Assembly (NCBI GenBank): GCA_037367405.1
Contig: JAZKJV010010527.1
Coordinates: 310,001 to 374,000, forward strand
Direction: 5' to 3'
Source: Ottelia alismoides
Lineage: Eukaryota; Streptophyta; Magnoliopsida; Alismatales; Hydrocharitaceae
DNA length: 64,000 bases
Shown here: positions 10,401 through 23,366 of the stretch, in pieces
How positions within the stretch are numbered: the stretch's first letter is position 1
How the letters are laid out: every line of letters begins with the position of its first letter
Translations under genes and position numbers: made by a program
The notes under the pieces: model-generated
Told to the model about the DNA's origin: nothing
Database searches by the model: none
Seen by the model: the letters and a program-made list of their open reading frames with translations, nothing else

Positions 10401-13400
10401 TCATTGCTGCAAGGTCTCATACGCGGCTTGAGATGTATCTGCTGTATCTGTCTCGCATATGAATACAATCTCCTCCACATGGACTAACTGTTCATTGGAT
10501 TCGACGAAGTGCTTCAACAGCTGCCCATTTACTAGGAATGTTGGTGCGTCATCTGCGAGATCTGAGATCTCGACACATCCACTATCATGCACCGTTCGGA
10601 CAACGAATGGTCCCGTCCACTTAGACTTTAGTTTGCCTTGGAAAGTCTTCAGCCTGGCATTGAACAACCATACCTTCTGTCCAGGAACAAAGGTCTTTCG
10701 TCTGATATATCTATCGTGCCAACGCTTTACCTTGTCCTTGTACACCACACTGTTGTCGTATGCTCGGTTTCTGACTTCCACAAGCTCATTCAGATCCATG
10801 TCTCTTTGTTTCTGGCCTAGGTGTGTGTTCCAGTTGACTTTCTTTATTGCCCATTCTGATTTGTGCACTAACTCTGCGGGCAAATGGCACGGCTTTCCGA
10901 ATACCATTCGGAATGGGGAGGTGCCTAACGGAGTCTTGTAAGCCGTCCTATACGCCCAGAGGACTTGATCCAAGATCTGAGACCAGTCCTTCCTGTCTGG
11001 GCGGACGAGCTTTTGCAATATGGTTTTCACCTCCCTATTCGACACCTCAGCCATACCATTGGTTTGTGGGTGGTAAGGACTAGCGACACGGTGTTCGATG
11101 CCGTAGTCCTTCAGGAGTTTCTTCACCTCCCGATTCACAAAGTGGCTACCCCCATCTGATATCATCATTTTGGGGATCCCGAACCTAGAGATTATGTGCT
11201 CTCTGATAAATTTACAGACAGTCTTGCTGTCTGCGGCTCGGGTCGGGATAGCCTCCACCCATCTGGACAGATAGTCAACCGCAAGAAGGATGTATTCAAA
11301 CCCGTGGCTGACAGGGAATGGGCCCATGAAATCGATGCCCCAGGCGTCAAAGACATCACAAATGATGACTGGCTGCATTGGCATCTCATCCTTGGAACCA
11401 ACGGTTCCTCCCATCCTCTGGCAAACTGGGCACGACTTCGCGAAGGCGGTGGCATCGCGAAACAGAGTCGGCCAGTAAAAGCCACATTGAAGTACCTTCC
11501 ATGCGGTCCTCTTCCCGGAGTGGTGTCCTCCTGCCTCTAAGCTATGGCATAAAGAAAGGACACTCTGGTATTCCTCCTGAGGAATACACCGTCTCCAGAC
11601 ACAATCCGGTCCTTCAAAGAAAAGGATCGGATCCTCCCAATGGTAGTGTCTAGCGTCCGACCTTAGTCGGTCAATTTGGCTCTTGGGCCAATCCTCGGGA
11701 ACTTTCTTGGAGACAAGATAGTTCACGATATTGGCATACCATGGGAATGAGTCGATAACAAAAATCGACTCGTCAGGGAAGGAGTCTCGAATCGGGGAAA
11801 TCTCGGAAGTATTAAGATCTTCGAGACGAGAGAGATGATCGGCTACTACGTTCTTCTTTCCAGGTTTATCACGGATGTCCAAATCAAACTCCTGGAGAAG
11901 TAAAATCCAACGAAGAATACGCGCCTTCGCGTCCTTCTTCTCCATCAAATATCGTAGTGTCGTGTGGTCTGTGAACACAGTTACCTTGGATCCGATTAAA
12001 TGAGATCTGAATTTGTCCAAGGCAAACACTACCGCAAGCATTTCCTTTTCGGTAACTGTATAGTTACGCTGAGCAGAATCAAGCACTTTGCTTGCGTAGT
12101 GAATTGCAAACGGGACGCCATCTCTTTTTTGTCCCAATACAGCCCCAACAGCATAATCTGAGGTGTCCGTCATGATCTCGAAAGGAAGAGACCAATCTGG
12201 GGCTTGTAAGATGGGTGCGTCCATGATCATTCCTTGTAACCGCTTAAAGGCCTCAAGACACTTGTGATCGACAATAAACTCCGCGTCTTTGCCTAAAAGC
12301 TCAGTTAGCGGTCGGGCAATCTTAGAAAAATCCTTTATAAATCTCCGATAAAATCCGACATGCCCGAGGAACGACCGCAACTGCCGTACGTTGGCTGGTG
12401 GCTGGAGTCGTCTGATCACGTCCACCTTGGCAGGGTCAACCTCCATTCCTCTCTTGGAGATGACATGCCCCAACACTATGCCCTCCGTCACCATAAAGTG
12501 ACTTTTCTCCCAGGAGAGCACCAGATTGACCTCACAACATCTTTTGAGGACTCGGTCCAGATTCCTAAGGCAGGAATCAAAAGAGTCGCCGTGGACCGAG
12601 AAGTCATCCATGAAGACTTCCAGGAATTCGCCGACCATTTCGGCGAATACAGCAATCATGCACCTTTGAAAAGTACCTGGAGCATTGCATAGCCCAAAAG
12701 GCATGCGCCTGAAAGCATAGGTACCAAAGGGGCATGTGAACGTGGTCTTTTCCTGGTCCTCTGGAGCTATGGCTACTTGATTGTAGCCCGAGAACCCATC
12801 AAGAAAACAAAAGAATTCTTTCCCCGCTAGTCTTTCTAAAATCTGATCAATAAATGGTAGGGGGAAATGATCCTTTTTCGTCGCGGCATTCAGGCGTCTG
12901 TAATCCACACAGACGCGCCACGACGTGGGTACTCTTGTTACGATCTCCTCTCCGTCCTCATTGGTGGTCGTCTGAATTTCCGACTTTTTCGGGACAACAT
13001 GGATTGGGGCCACCCACTTAGAATCGGAGATTGGGTAAATAAAACCCGCGTCGCACCATTTTTCTATCTCTTTCTTCACAACCTCTCGTAGATTTGGATT
13101 CAATCGACGTTGGAATTCACGAGAGGGTTTGGCTTCGTTCTCCAAATATATATGGTGCGAACACAGAGCGGGATTTATCCCGTGGAGATCGGAAATGCTC
13201 CAGCCTATTGCCTTGCGGTTCTTCTCCAGGATCTCTAGCAAGCGAGATTCCTGCTCCTCGGTCAATTGCGAACTGATAATGACCGGAAATTTCTTGTCTT
13301 GGCCCGCAAGGAAGGCATATTTCAGGGTTGTGGGTAAGGGCTTGAGCTCAGGGACGGTATGATCGTCTAAGAAGTCTGGCTCAATCCGATCTGGTTCGGT

Positions 13401-14429
13401 GTTGGAAGTGGCTGGATCCTGTTCTGCAGTGGCTGCCACCAAGCTCGGCTCTGGAGTCGGATCGTCAAAGGTCTCCATGCAATCGGCAAACGCCTCGTCC
13501 GACTCGTCATCCTCATCTTCCGATTGTCCTAAGGATGTAAGGACTGACAGGCCCACTTGGGCCTCTGTGTCATCGAAGATGTAGGGCGATGCAGGCTCCG
13601 AGCTGTACTCGTTCCTGAGGATCTCGCAGACTGACTCATGCACTGGATCATCTTCAAAGGAGATGGACACATCGGTGCTGGCTGGGTTCTGTCTCCATGG
13701 CCCAACTAAGTCTACATGTTCACGGTCTGTTTCGAGAGAAGAGTACTCGGTGCTGGATTCGGAGTCTGGTCTCTGCCATCTCGTCTGCTTCATCTCTAAT
13801 TCCTCATCTCCGCCTGGAGTTTGGAACTGAATTTTCCCATTCTTATAATCGAATAAGGCCCCTGCTGTTCTGAGGAAGGGCCTACCCAAAATGATCTGGG
13901 AATCTCTCCAATTATGAGGGGTTTCCATATCGAGGACAGTAAAGTCCACCATGTATTCTTGCCCCTCGACTTTGATCACAATGTTCCTTAACTCTCCTTG
14001 AGACCTCTTAGTGGATTTGTCCGCGAACTGAAGAATAGCTCTAGATTTCCTAAGAGGTCCGAGATTAAGCCGCTCATAGAGGGCTGTGGGCATCAAATTG
14101 ATCGAGGAACCATTGTCCAGGAGAGTGCGTGCAAACGCGATGTCATCAACATGACTCACTACATAGTGTGCACCCATGTCTCTTCGTTTCAGAGGAAACG
14201 AGTTCTTTATTGCACAAGTCGTGGCTACTGATAGGACGTGTTTCTCAACACGGCTTTTGGTTTTCCTGCTAACCCTAGTAGGTGTGCATCTCACCTTAAG
14301 ATATTTTTGGAATGCAGGGGTCATTTCCACGAACTTGTCAAAGGGGATTGTGACCTTGATGTGTTTATTACAAAACTCAGCCATCTCAGGGTCATCTTTT
14401 TGGATTTTTTTTGTTTTTCTTCTTCCCAC
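10401..14429 (-). CDS. pol: Athila-type pol: protease, reverse transcriptase, RNase H, integrase
   Basis: This open frame of 1342 codons encodes the enzymes that copy the element's RNA into DNA and insert it. Order along the frame: aspartic protease with DNGSS at residues 105-109; an acidic linker at about 205-350; reverse transcriptase about 430-710 with the catalytic FMDD at 606-609; RNase H about 745-870 (Asp755, Asp821 among candidate residues); integrase with H962/H969 or H970 and C1000/C1003 zinc ligands and a DD35E triad D1033, D1092, E1128. All key residues are present and no stop interrupts it. The frame has no ATG at its start (first codon used is GTG). It overlaps the end of gag by 38 bp in another frame, so it was probably made as a Gag-Pol fusion. 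Athila assignment comes from the RT sequence and the primer site. Confidence 0.93.
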   Translation of the reverse strand: MGRRKTKKIQKDDPEMAEFCNKHIKVTIPFDKFVEMTPAFQKYLKVRCTPTRVSRKTKSRVEKHVLSVATTCAIKNSFPLKRRDMGAHYVVSHVDDIAFARTLLDNGSSINLMPTALYERLNLGPLRKSRAILQFADKSTKRSQGELRNIVIKVEGQEYMVDFTVLDMETPHNWRDSQIILGRPFLRTAGALFDYKNGKIQFQTPGGDEELEMKQTRWQRPDSESSTEYSSLETDREHVDLVGPWRQNPASTDVSISFEDDPVHESVCEILRNEYSSEPASPYIFDDTEAQVGLSVLTSLGQSEDEDDESDEAFADCMETFDDPTPEPSLVAATAEQDPATSNTEPDRIEPDFLDDHTVPELKPLPTTLKYAFLAGQDKKFPVIISSQLTEEQESRLLEILEKNRKAIGWSISDLHGINPALCSHHIYLENEAKPSREFQRRLNPNLREVVKKEIEKWCDAGFIYPISDSKWVAPIHVVPKKSEIQTTTNEDGEEIVTRVPTSWRVCVDYRRLNAATKKDHFPLPFIDQILERLAGKEFFCFLDGFSGYNQVAIAPEDQEKTTFTCPFGTYAFRRMPFGLCNAPGTFQRCMIAVFAEMVGEFLEVFMDDFSVHGDSFDSCLRNLDRVLKRCCEVNLVLSWEKSHFMVTEGIVLGHVISKRGMEVDPAKVDVIRRLQPPANVRQLRSFLGHVGFYRRFIKDFSKIARPLTELLGKDAEFIVDHKCLEAFKRLQGMIMDAPILQAPDWSLPFEIMTDTSDYAVGAVLGQKRDGVPFAIHYASKVLDSAQRNYTVTEKEMLAVVFALDKFRSHLIGSKVTVFTDHTTLRYLMEKKDAKARILRWILLLQEFDLDIRDKPGKKNVVADHLSRLEDLNTSEISPIRDSFPDESIFVIDSFPWYANIVNYLVSKKVPEDWPKSQIDRLRSDARHYHWEDPILFFEGPDCVWRRCIPQEEYQSVLSLCHSLEAGGHHSGKRTAWKVLQCGFYWPTLFRDATAFAKSCPVCQRMGGTVGSKDEMPMQPVIICDVFDAWGIDFMGPFPVSHGFEYILLAVDYLSRWVEAIPTRAADSKTVCKFIREHIISRFGIPKMMISDGGSHFVNREVKKLLKDYGIEHRVASPYHPQTNGMAEVSNREVKTILQKLVRPDRKDWSQILDQVLWAYRTAYKTPLGTSPFRMVFGKPCHLPAELVHKSEWAIKKVNWNTHLGQKQRDMDLNELVEVRNRAYDNSVVYKDKVKRWHDRYIRRKTFVPGQKVWLFNARLKTFQGKLKSKWTGPFVVRTVHDSGCVEISDLADDAPTFLVNGQLLKHFVESNEQLVHVEEIVFICETDTADTSQAAYETLQQ

Positions 14430-16734
14430 CCTTGAGAGCTTGGGGGAAAGGGATTATTAACTCAGGTTCTGGAACTGAAATATCTTCATTAGCTGCTGAA
14501 ACTGAGTTCTGAACAAGACTCTGACTCGGACGAAAGGGAAAATGCTTGGGCGAAACCGGTGATGCTTCTTCCGCTTCTTCTGGCTGGTCCTCCTCAGATG
14601 GAGGTGCGGGCTCATCGGTGTCGTCGGACTCGGGATGACTGCGGGGCTGGTGCTTCGAGGACTCAGATGTCCTCTTCTTCCGCTGGCGGTGACGGTGGTG
14701 CTCCTCCTCTTCCTCCTCCGAATTCTCCTCAGGTCGAATTTCGGAGGTTCCTTCCTGTTGTGCCCATGCCCGATCAGGTATGGTCACGGTCCTTCCGCTC
14801 CTGAGGGACATATGATTAACATTATCGTACGAAAGGATCTCATGTTCAGATAAATAGTTATCTGAATAGTATACCTGATCTCGGGGTCGGTTCTGGCCCT
14901 GCTGTATGCTATTTGGGTTGGCCTGAACCTGTGCGGGAATTGGAGTCCTTGGCGCCATTTGTTGGTCCTGAGCACGAGAGACCCGATTGATGTCGGTTCT
15001 CATGTCCAGGTAGTCGTTTTGCATCTGCTGGACCCTATCAGATAGGGTCTGGATCGCCAAGGTGAGGGACTCCAACTCGGTGGGCTGGGCTGGCTGCTGA
15101 GTGGATGCGGTCCTGAACTGGCCCTGCTGGCCGTACCGATACTGCTGCTGGGGCGGTGCTGGCCCCTGCTGGTAGGTGCGCTGCTGCGGCTGGTACCCCT
15201 GTTCTGGCCTGGACTGATATCGCGGGATTGTGACGGGCCTGGTTTCCTGGTAGACTGGGGTTGGGCGGTGTGCCTGGTCCTTCCCCATCTCGATTTGCCG
15301 GACTAGTGGGTCACGGCTATACCAGAGCCCGTTGATCTCGTAAACGGGCGGAGGCTCCTCGTACTCTGTCTCCACTGGTGGGGGTGCATGATGGTTCTGC
15401 TGGGTGTAAGTCTGATCCCAGCCGCTCTGAGACCCCGGTGCCTGTTCCTGTACAAGATGGACTCGATGTACAGGTACAGGTGGTGCAGAAGGGGTGGGTA
15501 GCTTGATCTTGGCTACCTTTTCAGAGAGTTCCTCCACCTTCTTGGGAAGGCTCGAAAGAGACTCCATCTCCGCGACTCTCTTGTGGATCTGTTCGACCAT
15601 GGTAAGCTTGTCTGCAATCATCCCCATGCTGGGGATGAGGTCCTCTGTCAGATCTGCAACAGTCCTTCTAGTTGTCTCATTGGATAGAATCGAGGGAGAC
15701 AACTGATAGGCCCTTGTGGCCTGTGACCTGCCGGTTTCTGCCATCTGCTCTAGGATTTTCCACACGGCGTGCTCGTTCTTGTTCAGATAGCTTCCTCCGC
15801 AGGCGGCGCTGACTAACCCCTGCATCTCTGGGGTTAGGCCGCAGAACAAGGTCTGGACTAAGATCGCCTTAGAAATGCCGTGGCATGGGCATTTCTGTAC
15901 TAAGTCATTGAACCTGTCCCACGCCTCGTGGAACGGTTCGCAGGGTCCTTGGGCGAAGCTGGCAATCTTCGTCCGCATCTGATTGGTTCTACTGAGTGGG
16001 TAGAACTTCTTCAAGAATAGGTCCTTGAACTGCATCCAGGTAGTACATACCACCCCTAGGTTTTTCAGCCAATGTGCAGCCTTATCTCCTAAGGCAAACG
16101 GGGTGGCTTTCAGCCGGATATAATCTTGGCCAACATTTGGATGGCTCAGATTATTGCAGACTAGTTCGAAGTCACGGATGAAAGTGTACGGCTCTTCACT
16201 GAGGTTTCCGTTGAACTTCGGCAGCAGGCTAAGGAAGTGGGGCTTCAGCTCGAATGCCTGGTCGGGAACTGCAGGTGCTAGCCAATTCTGGATTTCATTC
16301 TCCGCCGGGTTATAGGTATCGACCATTGGTCGGTCGATCCCTTCAGCTACTATTATCCGCCCCATTCGTGCAGTGAGATCCGCATTTTTCTGTTCAGCTT
16401 CAGCAAGGCGTCTAAGGATTTGTCTCATCTGGTCCTCATCGGGCGGCATCTTTGGCGGCATTTCTCCCTCTAGTTCTGGGGATTGGAAAATAAGGTCGGT
16501 GTTAGAGGTTGAATCAAGGAAGGGATTACCGAGGCAATGATCTTCCTCGGTAATCTCAGAGGAGATAAAAGGGTTGGTTTGAGAGTAACCACCCTGAGCA
16601 GGAGGGAACCAGGACTCAAGAGGGTCATGAGTCCTGGGTGGTCCAAGGTGTGCTCGGACCGGAAAAGATGAGTTACTTGGGGGACTCATAGAGAGATCAG
16701 TGAACGGTGCGTCGAGATCTCCCCAGTTACTCAT
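14392..16734 (-). CDS. gag: Athila-type Gag (capsid) protein
   Basis: Gag forms the virus-like particle in which reverse transcription occurs. I start it at the ATG at 16734 (MSNWGDLD), giving 780 residues; the open frame extends 29 codons further upstream without an ATG. The retrotransposon Gag domain lies at about residues 160-340, with motifs such as [26 protein letters not shown] and [20 protein letters not shown] typical of Athila. Then come a Gln/Pro-rich stretch (about 440-590) and an Asp/Glu-rich and basic tail ending in a run of lysines. I see no clear CCHC zinc knuckle. The stop lies just after the A-rich run at 14402-14420, where the pol frame takes over one base later. Confidence 0.9.
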   Translation of the reverse strand: MSNWGDLDAPFTDLSMSPPSNSSFPVRAHLGPPRTHDPLESWFPPAQGGYSQTNPFISSEITEEDHCLGNPFLDSTSNTDLIFQSPELEGEMPPKMPPDEDQMRQILRRLAEAEQKNADLTARMGRIIVAEGIDRPMVDTYNPAENEIQNWLAPAVPDQAFELKPHFLSLLPKFNGNLSEEPYTFIRDFELVCNNLSHPNVGQDYIRLKATPFALGDKAAHWLKNLGVVCTTWMQFKDLFLKKFYPLSRTNQMRTKIASFAQGPCEPFHEAWDRFNDLVQKCPCHGISKAILVQTLFCGLTPEMQGLVSAACGGSYLNKNEHAVWKILEQMAETGRSQATRAYQLSPSILSNETTRRTVADLTEDLIPSMGMIADKLTMVEQIHKRVAEMESLSSLPKKVEELSEKVAKIKLPTPSAPPVPVHRVHLVQEQAPGSQSGWDQTYTQQNHHAPPPVETEYEEPPPVYEINGLWYSRDPLVRQIEMGKDQAHRPTPVYQETRPVTIPRYQSRPEQGYQPQQRTYQQGPAPPQQQYRYGQQGQFRTASTQQPAQPTELESLTLAIQTLSDRVQQMQNDYLDMRTDINRVSRAQDQQMAPRTPIPAQVQANPNSIQQGQNRPRDQVYYSDNYLSEHEILSYDNVNHMSLRSGRTVTIPDRAWAQQEGTSEIRPEENSEEEEEEHHRHRQRKKRTSESSKHQPRSHPESDDTDEPAPPSEEDQPEEAEEASPVSPKHFPFRPSQSLVQNSVSAANEDISVPEPELIIPFPQALKGGKKKNKKNPKR

Positions 16735-18104
16735 CTTGGTTAAGCAAGAAGAAGATAGGATTTTACTCCTACCTGAAGCAAGCACAAGATCAATCCAAGA
16801 CCCTGGATTCACACTCAACACAGTGAAGGACTCAAAGTTGAGTCCAATTTATCTTGTAGTTTTTAAGTGTGATTTTCAAGCAAATCTAGCAAGGATTACG
16901 CGGCCTAAAGGGAAGTCGGCTCAGAGCCGGATGCGTCTTCCCTGTTTATCCTGTCGCCTAAGATACCGCCGCTCCTTCCTTTCTTCGCTCCTATCCCAAG
17001 CCGATGGACTCAGTGACCACGCCCCTATCTACCTGCAAGCAGGCGGAGGCTGACAAGGCCGGAACTTCGCCCCGGGGGGTTACTGGCAGCTTGTCGCGAA
17101 GTACCGCAATTTCGCCCCTATCTACCTGAGACAGGCGGAGGCTACTTGGTACTAGTCAAAGAATCTGAAAATATTCGGCTCGTGATATTTGCTAGGATCA
17201 GTTAGAACGTGATATGGAAGACGGGGATTTGGGCTCTACCTTAGGGTGTTCACACACACTCAGGTACCCTCACTCAGCCTGAAAACAAGGTCGGGGATTA
17301 GTCTCCCGCAAACAATTTTTCAGCTTTTATTCCCTTTTTATGGTCAATACTGTTAGCAGTCCCGGTTTTAAAGTTAGGTTATCACTGTAATTAATCACCA
17401 CAAAGCACGCCTATCGTACAGTCCCAATTTCCTTTTTAAATTAAGTGAGAAAATCAGAGAGGGAAATCGAGAAAAGCCGATGCAAGTTGAAATCGATGAT
17501 GCGTATGCTGAGTACAGAATACTTACAGTGATCCTTCGCTTTTTGATGTAGGATGCAATACAGAATTGAAAACTTTATTCTACATGCGAATGCAGGCGAT
17601 GAAAGCCGCTCCTAGACAGGCAGTTCTATTAGCGTGAAGAACAGTTTAATTTGAACTAAGTCCTGCGGTCTAGGTGCGTCTATTAAGTGTAATGTGTGGT
17701 CCTATTGATTACGAGCACAAACAAGTCCTAGAGTGGCTCGAGGAGCCGCTAGTGCAAGCTAAATTACCAATCACCCACACAGCACACGGGACACAGTTTC
17801 CACTATATTTACACGCGCGAGCTCCCAAACGGGAACCGCTGGAAATAATGCAAAAGAAAAATAAAATAAAAAGTACAATGCCTCTCTTTCTCTCAACACA
17901 CTTTAAATGCTAAGTCATTGAAGCGTCGCCGACTCCTCGCGGTCCTCGCACAAAAAATGAAATAGAGGTCAGAGAGTGACACAAAAATAAAGCAAAAGGA
18001 AAACAAATAAGAGAAATAATTACAAGAAAAACCGGGGGTCAGACTACCCGGGGATTAGAAATCAAACACTGCAAAAATATGCTACAATTAACCTAAGCCG
18101 TGCC
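16735..18104 (-). other. Leader (5' untranslated region) of level-3 element
   Basis: This 1.4 kb between primer site and gag has no supported gene. A 32-34 bp block (on the plus strand CGCCCCTATCTACCTG...CAGGCGGAGGCT) occurs twice, at 17021-17052 and 17113-17146. Each copy contains a small inverted repeat (CCTGCAAGCAGG; CCTGAGACAGG). Packaging or dimer signals are expected somewhere in such leaders but cannot be assigned from sequence. Confidence 0.7.
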
Positions 18105-18122
18105 TCCCCGGCAACGGCGCCA
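18105..18122 (-). other. Primer-binding site (tRNA-Asp type)
   Basis: On the minus strand the sequence three bases after the 5' LTR is TGGCGCCGTTGCCGGGGA. This is complementary to the 3' end of plant tRNA-Asp and characteristic of Athila elements, and it fixes the element's orientation. Confidence 0.93.
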
Positions 18123-18125
18123 TTT

Positions 18126-21100
18126 TGATGTGCGCTCCCGCACCCTTAGTTAATTCGGGCAAATTAATGGTCCAAATTAATTTTAAGTGTTCGTTGCAGT
18201 CGGATACGAGAGGTTGATCAAAAAGCACTTAAGACAGATTTTGGTCAATTTTAAGCAGTGATATTTTTTTACTTGGTGGAGTCCAAGGTCGATCTCAGGG
18301 AGGCAACTGTCTCCTTAGGTGGATTATAGCAATTTTCAAGTGTTGATATTCGAGGGTCGAATCTTTTTGGTCTTTTTATTTCTTATGCAGACATATGCAG
18401 ACAAATCTTAGCCAATTTAACTTTAAATTTAATTGATGTATCAAACGAAGTCCAAAAATAATGAAAAATGGCCAGATGGTTATTTATGATGAAAATGACC
18501 TACACTAATTTTTTTGGAATTTTTCGACTCAAAATAAATTTTCTGTGAATTAAATAAACAGACAGAGTGATTTTCAGTGTTTAATTTTTAATAAATATCA
18601 AATCACAATTTTTCCAAGAACTAAAATTATCCTAGGAAGGTCTAATGATCAGGGACCTAGGAAAATTGACAGATCTAAAATTCACTGTGAAATGAATTAA
18701 TTAAAATTAATTTAAGAAAATCACTAAACTATTTATTTAGGCCTCGATATGCGTGCAAATGATACGAAATTTTTATGGAGTGTTAAAAATGATGTCCTTA
18801 AGCTACTGTGAATTTTTGGTGATTTTTGAAGGCACTGATAATTGATTAAAAATCAAAAGGCATCACTGGGCAAAATATGTCTCAAATGAACCAATTAATT
18901 CATTGATAATTCAATTAAGCCAACAAAAATCAAACACGTGTACAAACAGATAGAGGACAAAATTCTCAACAACTTGCAATTTTTAGAATTTCAAAATGAT
19001 GAAAAATGCATGCTATGGACACGTGCAAACACAAGGGTGTAAATGCAATACTGGAAATTAAAAATTCAATAAGTAAATATGCTGACAGGGACTAAAATGC
19101 AATTACCGATACTATGCAGGACTTCTATGCAATTTCTCCACGAACCACGTGCTCCTCACGTGATGTCTGCTTCACAGGGGCCTTTTTGCAATTTCTGAAA
19201 GCTCCAAGGGCGTCTATGCAAATAACCCAGGCCGCACGTGCTCCTCACGTGGGGCGGCCTAGGTTCGGGGGGCGTCGGAGGCTCGGAGGGAGGCTCGGGC
19301 CTTCTGGAGGTTCGGCCCAGCCTCGGTGCAGCTTCGGGTTACCCGAGCCTAGGCTTGGAGGCCGAGGCTCGGATAGGGCGACGTGGCGGCCTGAAGGCCC
19401 TTGGATCAAGATGGATCCAAGGGGTGTCGGTGAAGACGCGTGGCTCGATCAAGATACGTCAGATCTGGGATGATCTGATGGCTCCTGTCTTCTCCCAATG
19501 TTGATGACGCGGCGGGCTGATCACCGTTAGATCCTGGGCAATCCAACGGTCGCTGATGAGGGCGGCGAAGTGGACACGTGGAGAGGCGAGGGCCGTTCGA
19601 TCAGAGGATCGAACGGTTGCTGCTCCTTCTTCTCTATCGATCCTCCGCCGCCTGCGGAGGAGAGGGCTGCGCTCCGGTGAAAGCAGCCGAGCTCCGCCTC
19701 GGTCGTCAAGCTCCGGTGGTGAGCTTCGTCAGCCCCCACCTCGCTCGGAAGAATCGTCAGTGCGCGGCGAAGGCTCCGGTGGTCTCTGGATCCCTGGAGG
19801 AGGGCTGGAGCTCTGAGTCGATGAAGCTCGAGGAGAGCTCCGGTGAGGCTCCGGCCAATGATCAAAGGAGTACCTGCAAGTGTTAGACGTATAGCCGAGG
19901 CTCGTGCGTGCGATTGTGGAGAAATGGTACTGGTTGGCGAGGCCTACGGAGAAGTGAGGTGGTCGGGGGACGTTGCTCCGGCCAAGTGGCGGAGCTAGTG
20001 ATCGATGAACGGTGGAGTGAAGCGTCTGACGATGCGGAGGGGTCAGCGAGGATGAGAGCTTCGACGCGGAGCTCGGCGGAGTGAAGGCGAGGCGTGAAGA
20101 TGATCGTGGACAGGGAATAAAATCGGAGAAGATGAAGGGAAAAGAAGAACGAGATCGGAGGAGTAATGGAGGTGATTACCTGGGGATTGGGGCTCAGATT
20201 TGAGCTCCAGGTCATCGCTCAAGAGGTCGGTAAAGCCCCGAGCTCAAGCAGCTACGCGGAGGGCGGCTGCGACACGGCGGTGGCACCGTGGATCTCGCCG
20301 GAGAAGAAGGGCCGTCTTCGCTCAAGGATTCACTCAATTCCTGTCACAAATCGAAGGCTCCGAGCTCTAGGTTCCTCTCTGGAGTGGCGGATGGGGCTGA
20401 ATGTGGCCGGAGGCTGGGTATTTATAGGATGAAGGTGACGGCTGGAGTGGGTGAGTGGCGAAGTTGGTGGCTGTCGTGGGGCGAGTGTGGCGGAGATGGT
20501 GGTGTTTGAGGGAGCTGGCGAGGGAGAGGGATGAGTGGGGTGTGTCGTGGGAAGGTCAGCGGCCGGTGAGGGTGGAGGGAGTGCTTCCGAGAATAGGAAG
20601 GGGGTGCCCCTCTCGCAAGGCAGAGATCGTGGGAGAGAGGGGGCACCCGAGGTAGGAGACGAAGTCTCCACCGTTGGATCTTGGGATCCAACGGTGGAGA
20701 TCAACGCTTAGCGATCGGTTAGGATTAGATCTGGAATGCCCAGATGAGGGGTCATGAGAGCGCCACGTGGCGCGGTGTGGCGAGGCGCTAATGGATGGCC
20801 CAGATGAAAGGGTGGAGTCGATCTGAGGGTCGAGACTCGCTGGAAGATGGGCGGCTGTGATGAGAGGATCGGGGGCGCGGTCGAGCGGCGTAGATGACGC
20901 CACGTGGAAGGCTGAGAGCACTGCGCTATCGGATGGTGGTGATGAGAAGTGGGAGATAATCGGACGGCTGAGGGAGTGAGCGCACGTGGTCACAGAGGGA
21001 CCGTTGGATCTGAAGCGCGATCCAACGGTGGGGGGCGAAGGCGGATCAGACAAAGGGCAGCGGGCCGCGTGGCGCAATCAGAGGGCGCCACGTGGCCTGC

Positions 21101-21710
21101 TGTGAATGGTTGGAGGAAGAAATGCGTGTAGAGAGAAGAGGAAGCCGAATTTGGAAAAACTCAAAACATGAAAGTTGTAGATCTTGATGAGATCTACAAG
21201 TTTCATGTTGACCAAAGACGGAGGTGAGGTCAAATATGGTACATAAATACAAAGATACATAAATATACATATGTAGTATACAACATGACCCAAAAACCCA
21301 TGTTTCTCATACAAGCTCCAATTTCAATGAAATTAGTCTCATTTTGAAGGTCTTTTGATATGTAATATTCTAAGAGTGAGTAGACCTAAGTAGGGGTTTG
21401 TATGCGGGCTTTATGTGTGTTTTAATGTACAGGGGTTCTCAGGATACTTGGGCTATTTTACAAGGGTGATTCCTCCCTGTTTTATTAATGAATATATATA
21501 TATAGTATAGAGAAGAAGTTATTTTGATGAAGATGTCTTTTACAGGGGATTTTTGGCTTCTTATTTAAATGCAGATGAGCTGCTATAATGCATGAATTAT
21601 GGATGCATGCATGAGTGTTATTTATGCAAGATAAAAGGAAATATGCCTCTATTTTCTCGGGAACAAGGCTCTATTTTTGACTTTTGATGTGATGAATCAC
21701 AGATTCATCA
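18126..21710 (-). repeat. 5' LTR of the level-3 element
   Basis: This complete 3585 bp LTR runs from TGATGTGCGC to GATTCATCA on the plus strand. It carries the active-position TATA box (minus strand, 20420-20426) and, upstream of it, four CACGTG boxes. Internal inverted repeats with a CCGTTGGATC-like stem match those of the other LTR. A ~44 bp near-palindrome lies at about 21165-21209. Reading frames inside it are duplicates of those in the left LTR and not genes. Confidence 0.95.
20420..20426 (-). promoter_or_regulatory. Promoter TATA box of the level-3 element (5' LTR)
   Basis: Reading CCTATAAATACCC on the minus strand, this is the copy positioned to start the genomic RNA of the element. 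Four G-box cores lie upstream, at 20764-20769, 20901-20906, 20983-20988 and 21089-21094, from the constant 12,779 bp LTR offset. Confidence 0.75.
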
Positions 21711-21715
21711 CATAC

Positions 21716-23366
21716 TTAAGTCTTGCTAGTCCCGAGAAAGAGTAAGATAAGAAATAATGAAGGACAAGGAGAATACCCAAGATAGGTTGGGTGAGCGTTT
21801 ACAGTAGACATACCAAGTCTTGAGTTTTCAGATCCTAACAACACAAATACACAAACTTCAGTAGAGTTGACCCATGGATTAATGATTTGCTCGAATAGTC
21901 CACTTGACTTGAGTTTTGTAGTTTCAACTGCCTCTCAGTTTCAATAAAATCAGACATGATTTCAGAAGGTCGATCAGGTCAGCTCATCCCTAAGAAACAA
22001 GTATTCTGTTTGACTTTGAATGGATATAAACAGTGTTAGTGATGTTTTGGCTTTCGTGAGTCAAGAGAACGAGCTAACAACACTATCTATCAAGGTACCG
22101 AATGATTCCATGTACATATTGTCTTAGTCCTCACCTGGATTCAGGCATATTCTCCTTTCACCCAAGTATGTCAGCATAGAAAAAACAGGTCCTAGTTTAT
22201 TGGAGAATGTGACTTAATTTTTGGGATTTTTCGTAGACCGCTTTGGTCCGTTGCTCTCATTTTTTTTCTTTTGCAGAGCATAACCCTGGGCCACTTTGGG
22301 CCTCTTTTAAGAATTTAGGTAGCATCATTGGGCTATTACCACGGCTTTTTGGTGGAGAAGGGTTATTTGGTGGTCTTCTTTGCTTTTGCTTTGCGTATCT
22401 TTGCATGATTGGAGGTTTTTGACATTTGTATTGTGATATTCCTTTTGTGGTGGTTTTGTCTTGGGTTTTGGCATCAAAAGGTACTATCAATTTAATATTG
22501 ACTTTGGAGGCATGATACTGGCTTAATTGCTGACATACTTAGACTAGAGAGATCATGTTTTCCCCTGAGTCAAGTTCCTTTATTGATTATAGACAAGGTT
22601 CAGGCATTGGTGCAACCAAGAGGACAACTCATCACCTCAAATAGATTGTAATTGTGTCTCGTAAACTCAACTCAATCAAGCTAAGTGCAATGTGCAGTTG
22701 TTTAATATCCATTGAAGAGTTTAAGAGTGCTACTAGTTGCTCAGGTGATCTAGTTAGATACAGAAGTTCATTCACCAGTAGAGTTAGTGGAACTGAGAGA
22801 ATAAAGTCCATATGGACCTGAAGAAAGCTTAAAAACTCATGCCTAGTGAAATTCTAATGGAATTAAGTGGATTAGGGTCAACTCAGCTTCTGTCTATGAT
22901 CTATGCAATGAAGAAATGTTTTCTCAAAAGATAGGATAAAATTAGGAAGGGTGTATTTTTGGTGGTTTTCTTTGAAAATATTTTTAGGGGATTTTTTTTG
23001 TTTTGAAAAGTATGCAATTTTGAAAACTATGCAGACACCCCCCTCCCCCCAACTTATCAGAGACCATGTCCCCATGGTGAAGACAAGGTGTAATAGGAAG
23101 ACCAAAAGAAGGAGTGAGTGAAAAGTATTTTTGTGTTTTTGTTGTTGTTTTTTTCGAGTGTGGAGGGGTACCCCCATACTTATCTAATGCAGTGCAGTGA
23201 AAATAAACATTCGAGCAGTAAGACAAAAAGATACCTGTGAGGAGAGGTTCACGAGAGTGCATGATTTAACGCATCAGCTTGGCGATGTGGTGTTTCATTT
23301 TTCCTGCAGAAGTTATGTTGTGCAGATAGACATAGGACCAGATGGTTCAACAACGGGTTTTAGTCT
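21716..23366 (-). other. 3' untranslated region of level-2 element
   Basis: No gene is found. It starts with the second half of the polypurine-tract context (TTAAGTCTTGCTAGTCCCGAG), which has a counterpart at 38396-38420 in another Athila-type fragment. One CCCCCATACTTA box lies at about 23171-23182, after a short inverted repeat GGGGTACCCC. T-rich stretches make several spurious frames. Confidence 0.75.

Larger units (their letters stand above)
5347..21710 (-). mobile_element. Young Athila-type Ty3/gypsy element (level 3), 16.4 kb
   Basis: The element is flanked by the perfect target duplication CATAC (5342-5346, 21711-21715). The 5' LTR is on the right (18126-21710) and the 3' LTR on the left (5347 to about 8912). 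The order on the minus strand is LTR, tRNA-Asp-type primer site, 1.4 kb leader, gag, pol (protease, RT, RNase H, integrase), 1.5 kb untranslated region, LTR. By eye the LTRs differ by about 13 substitutions and one dinucleotide indel over 3.57 kb (about 0.4 percent), so it is very recent. At a commonly used 1.3e-8 substitutions per site per year that is of the order of 0.1-0.2 million years. The inner end of the 3' LTR and the adjacent polypurine tract are deleted. No env-like frame follows pol. Confidence 0.95.

Noticed and set aside
18105..18122. Match to the 3' end of a tRNA as a possible tRNA gene
   Set aside because: Only the last 18 bases match and it lies three bases from an LTR; it is a primer-binding site.
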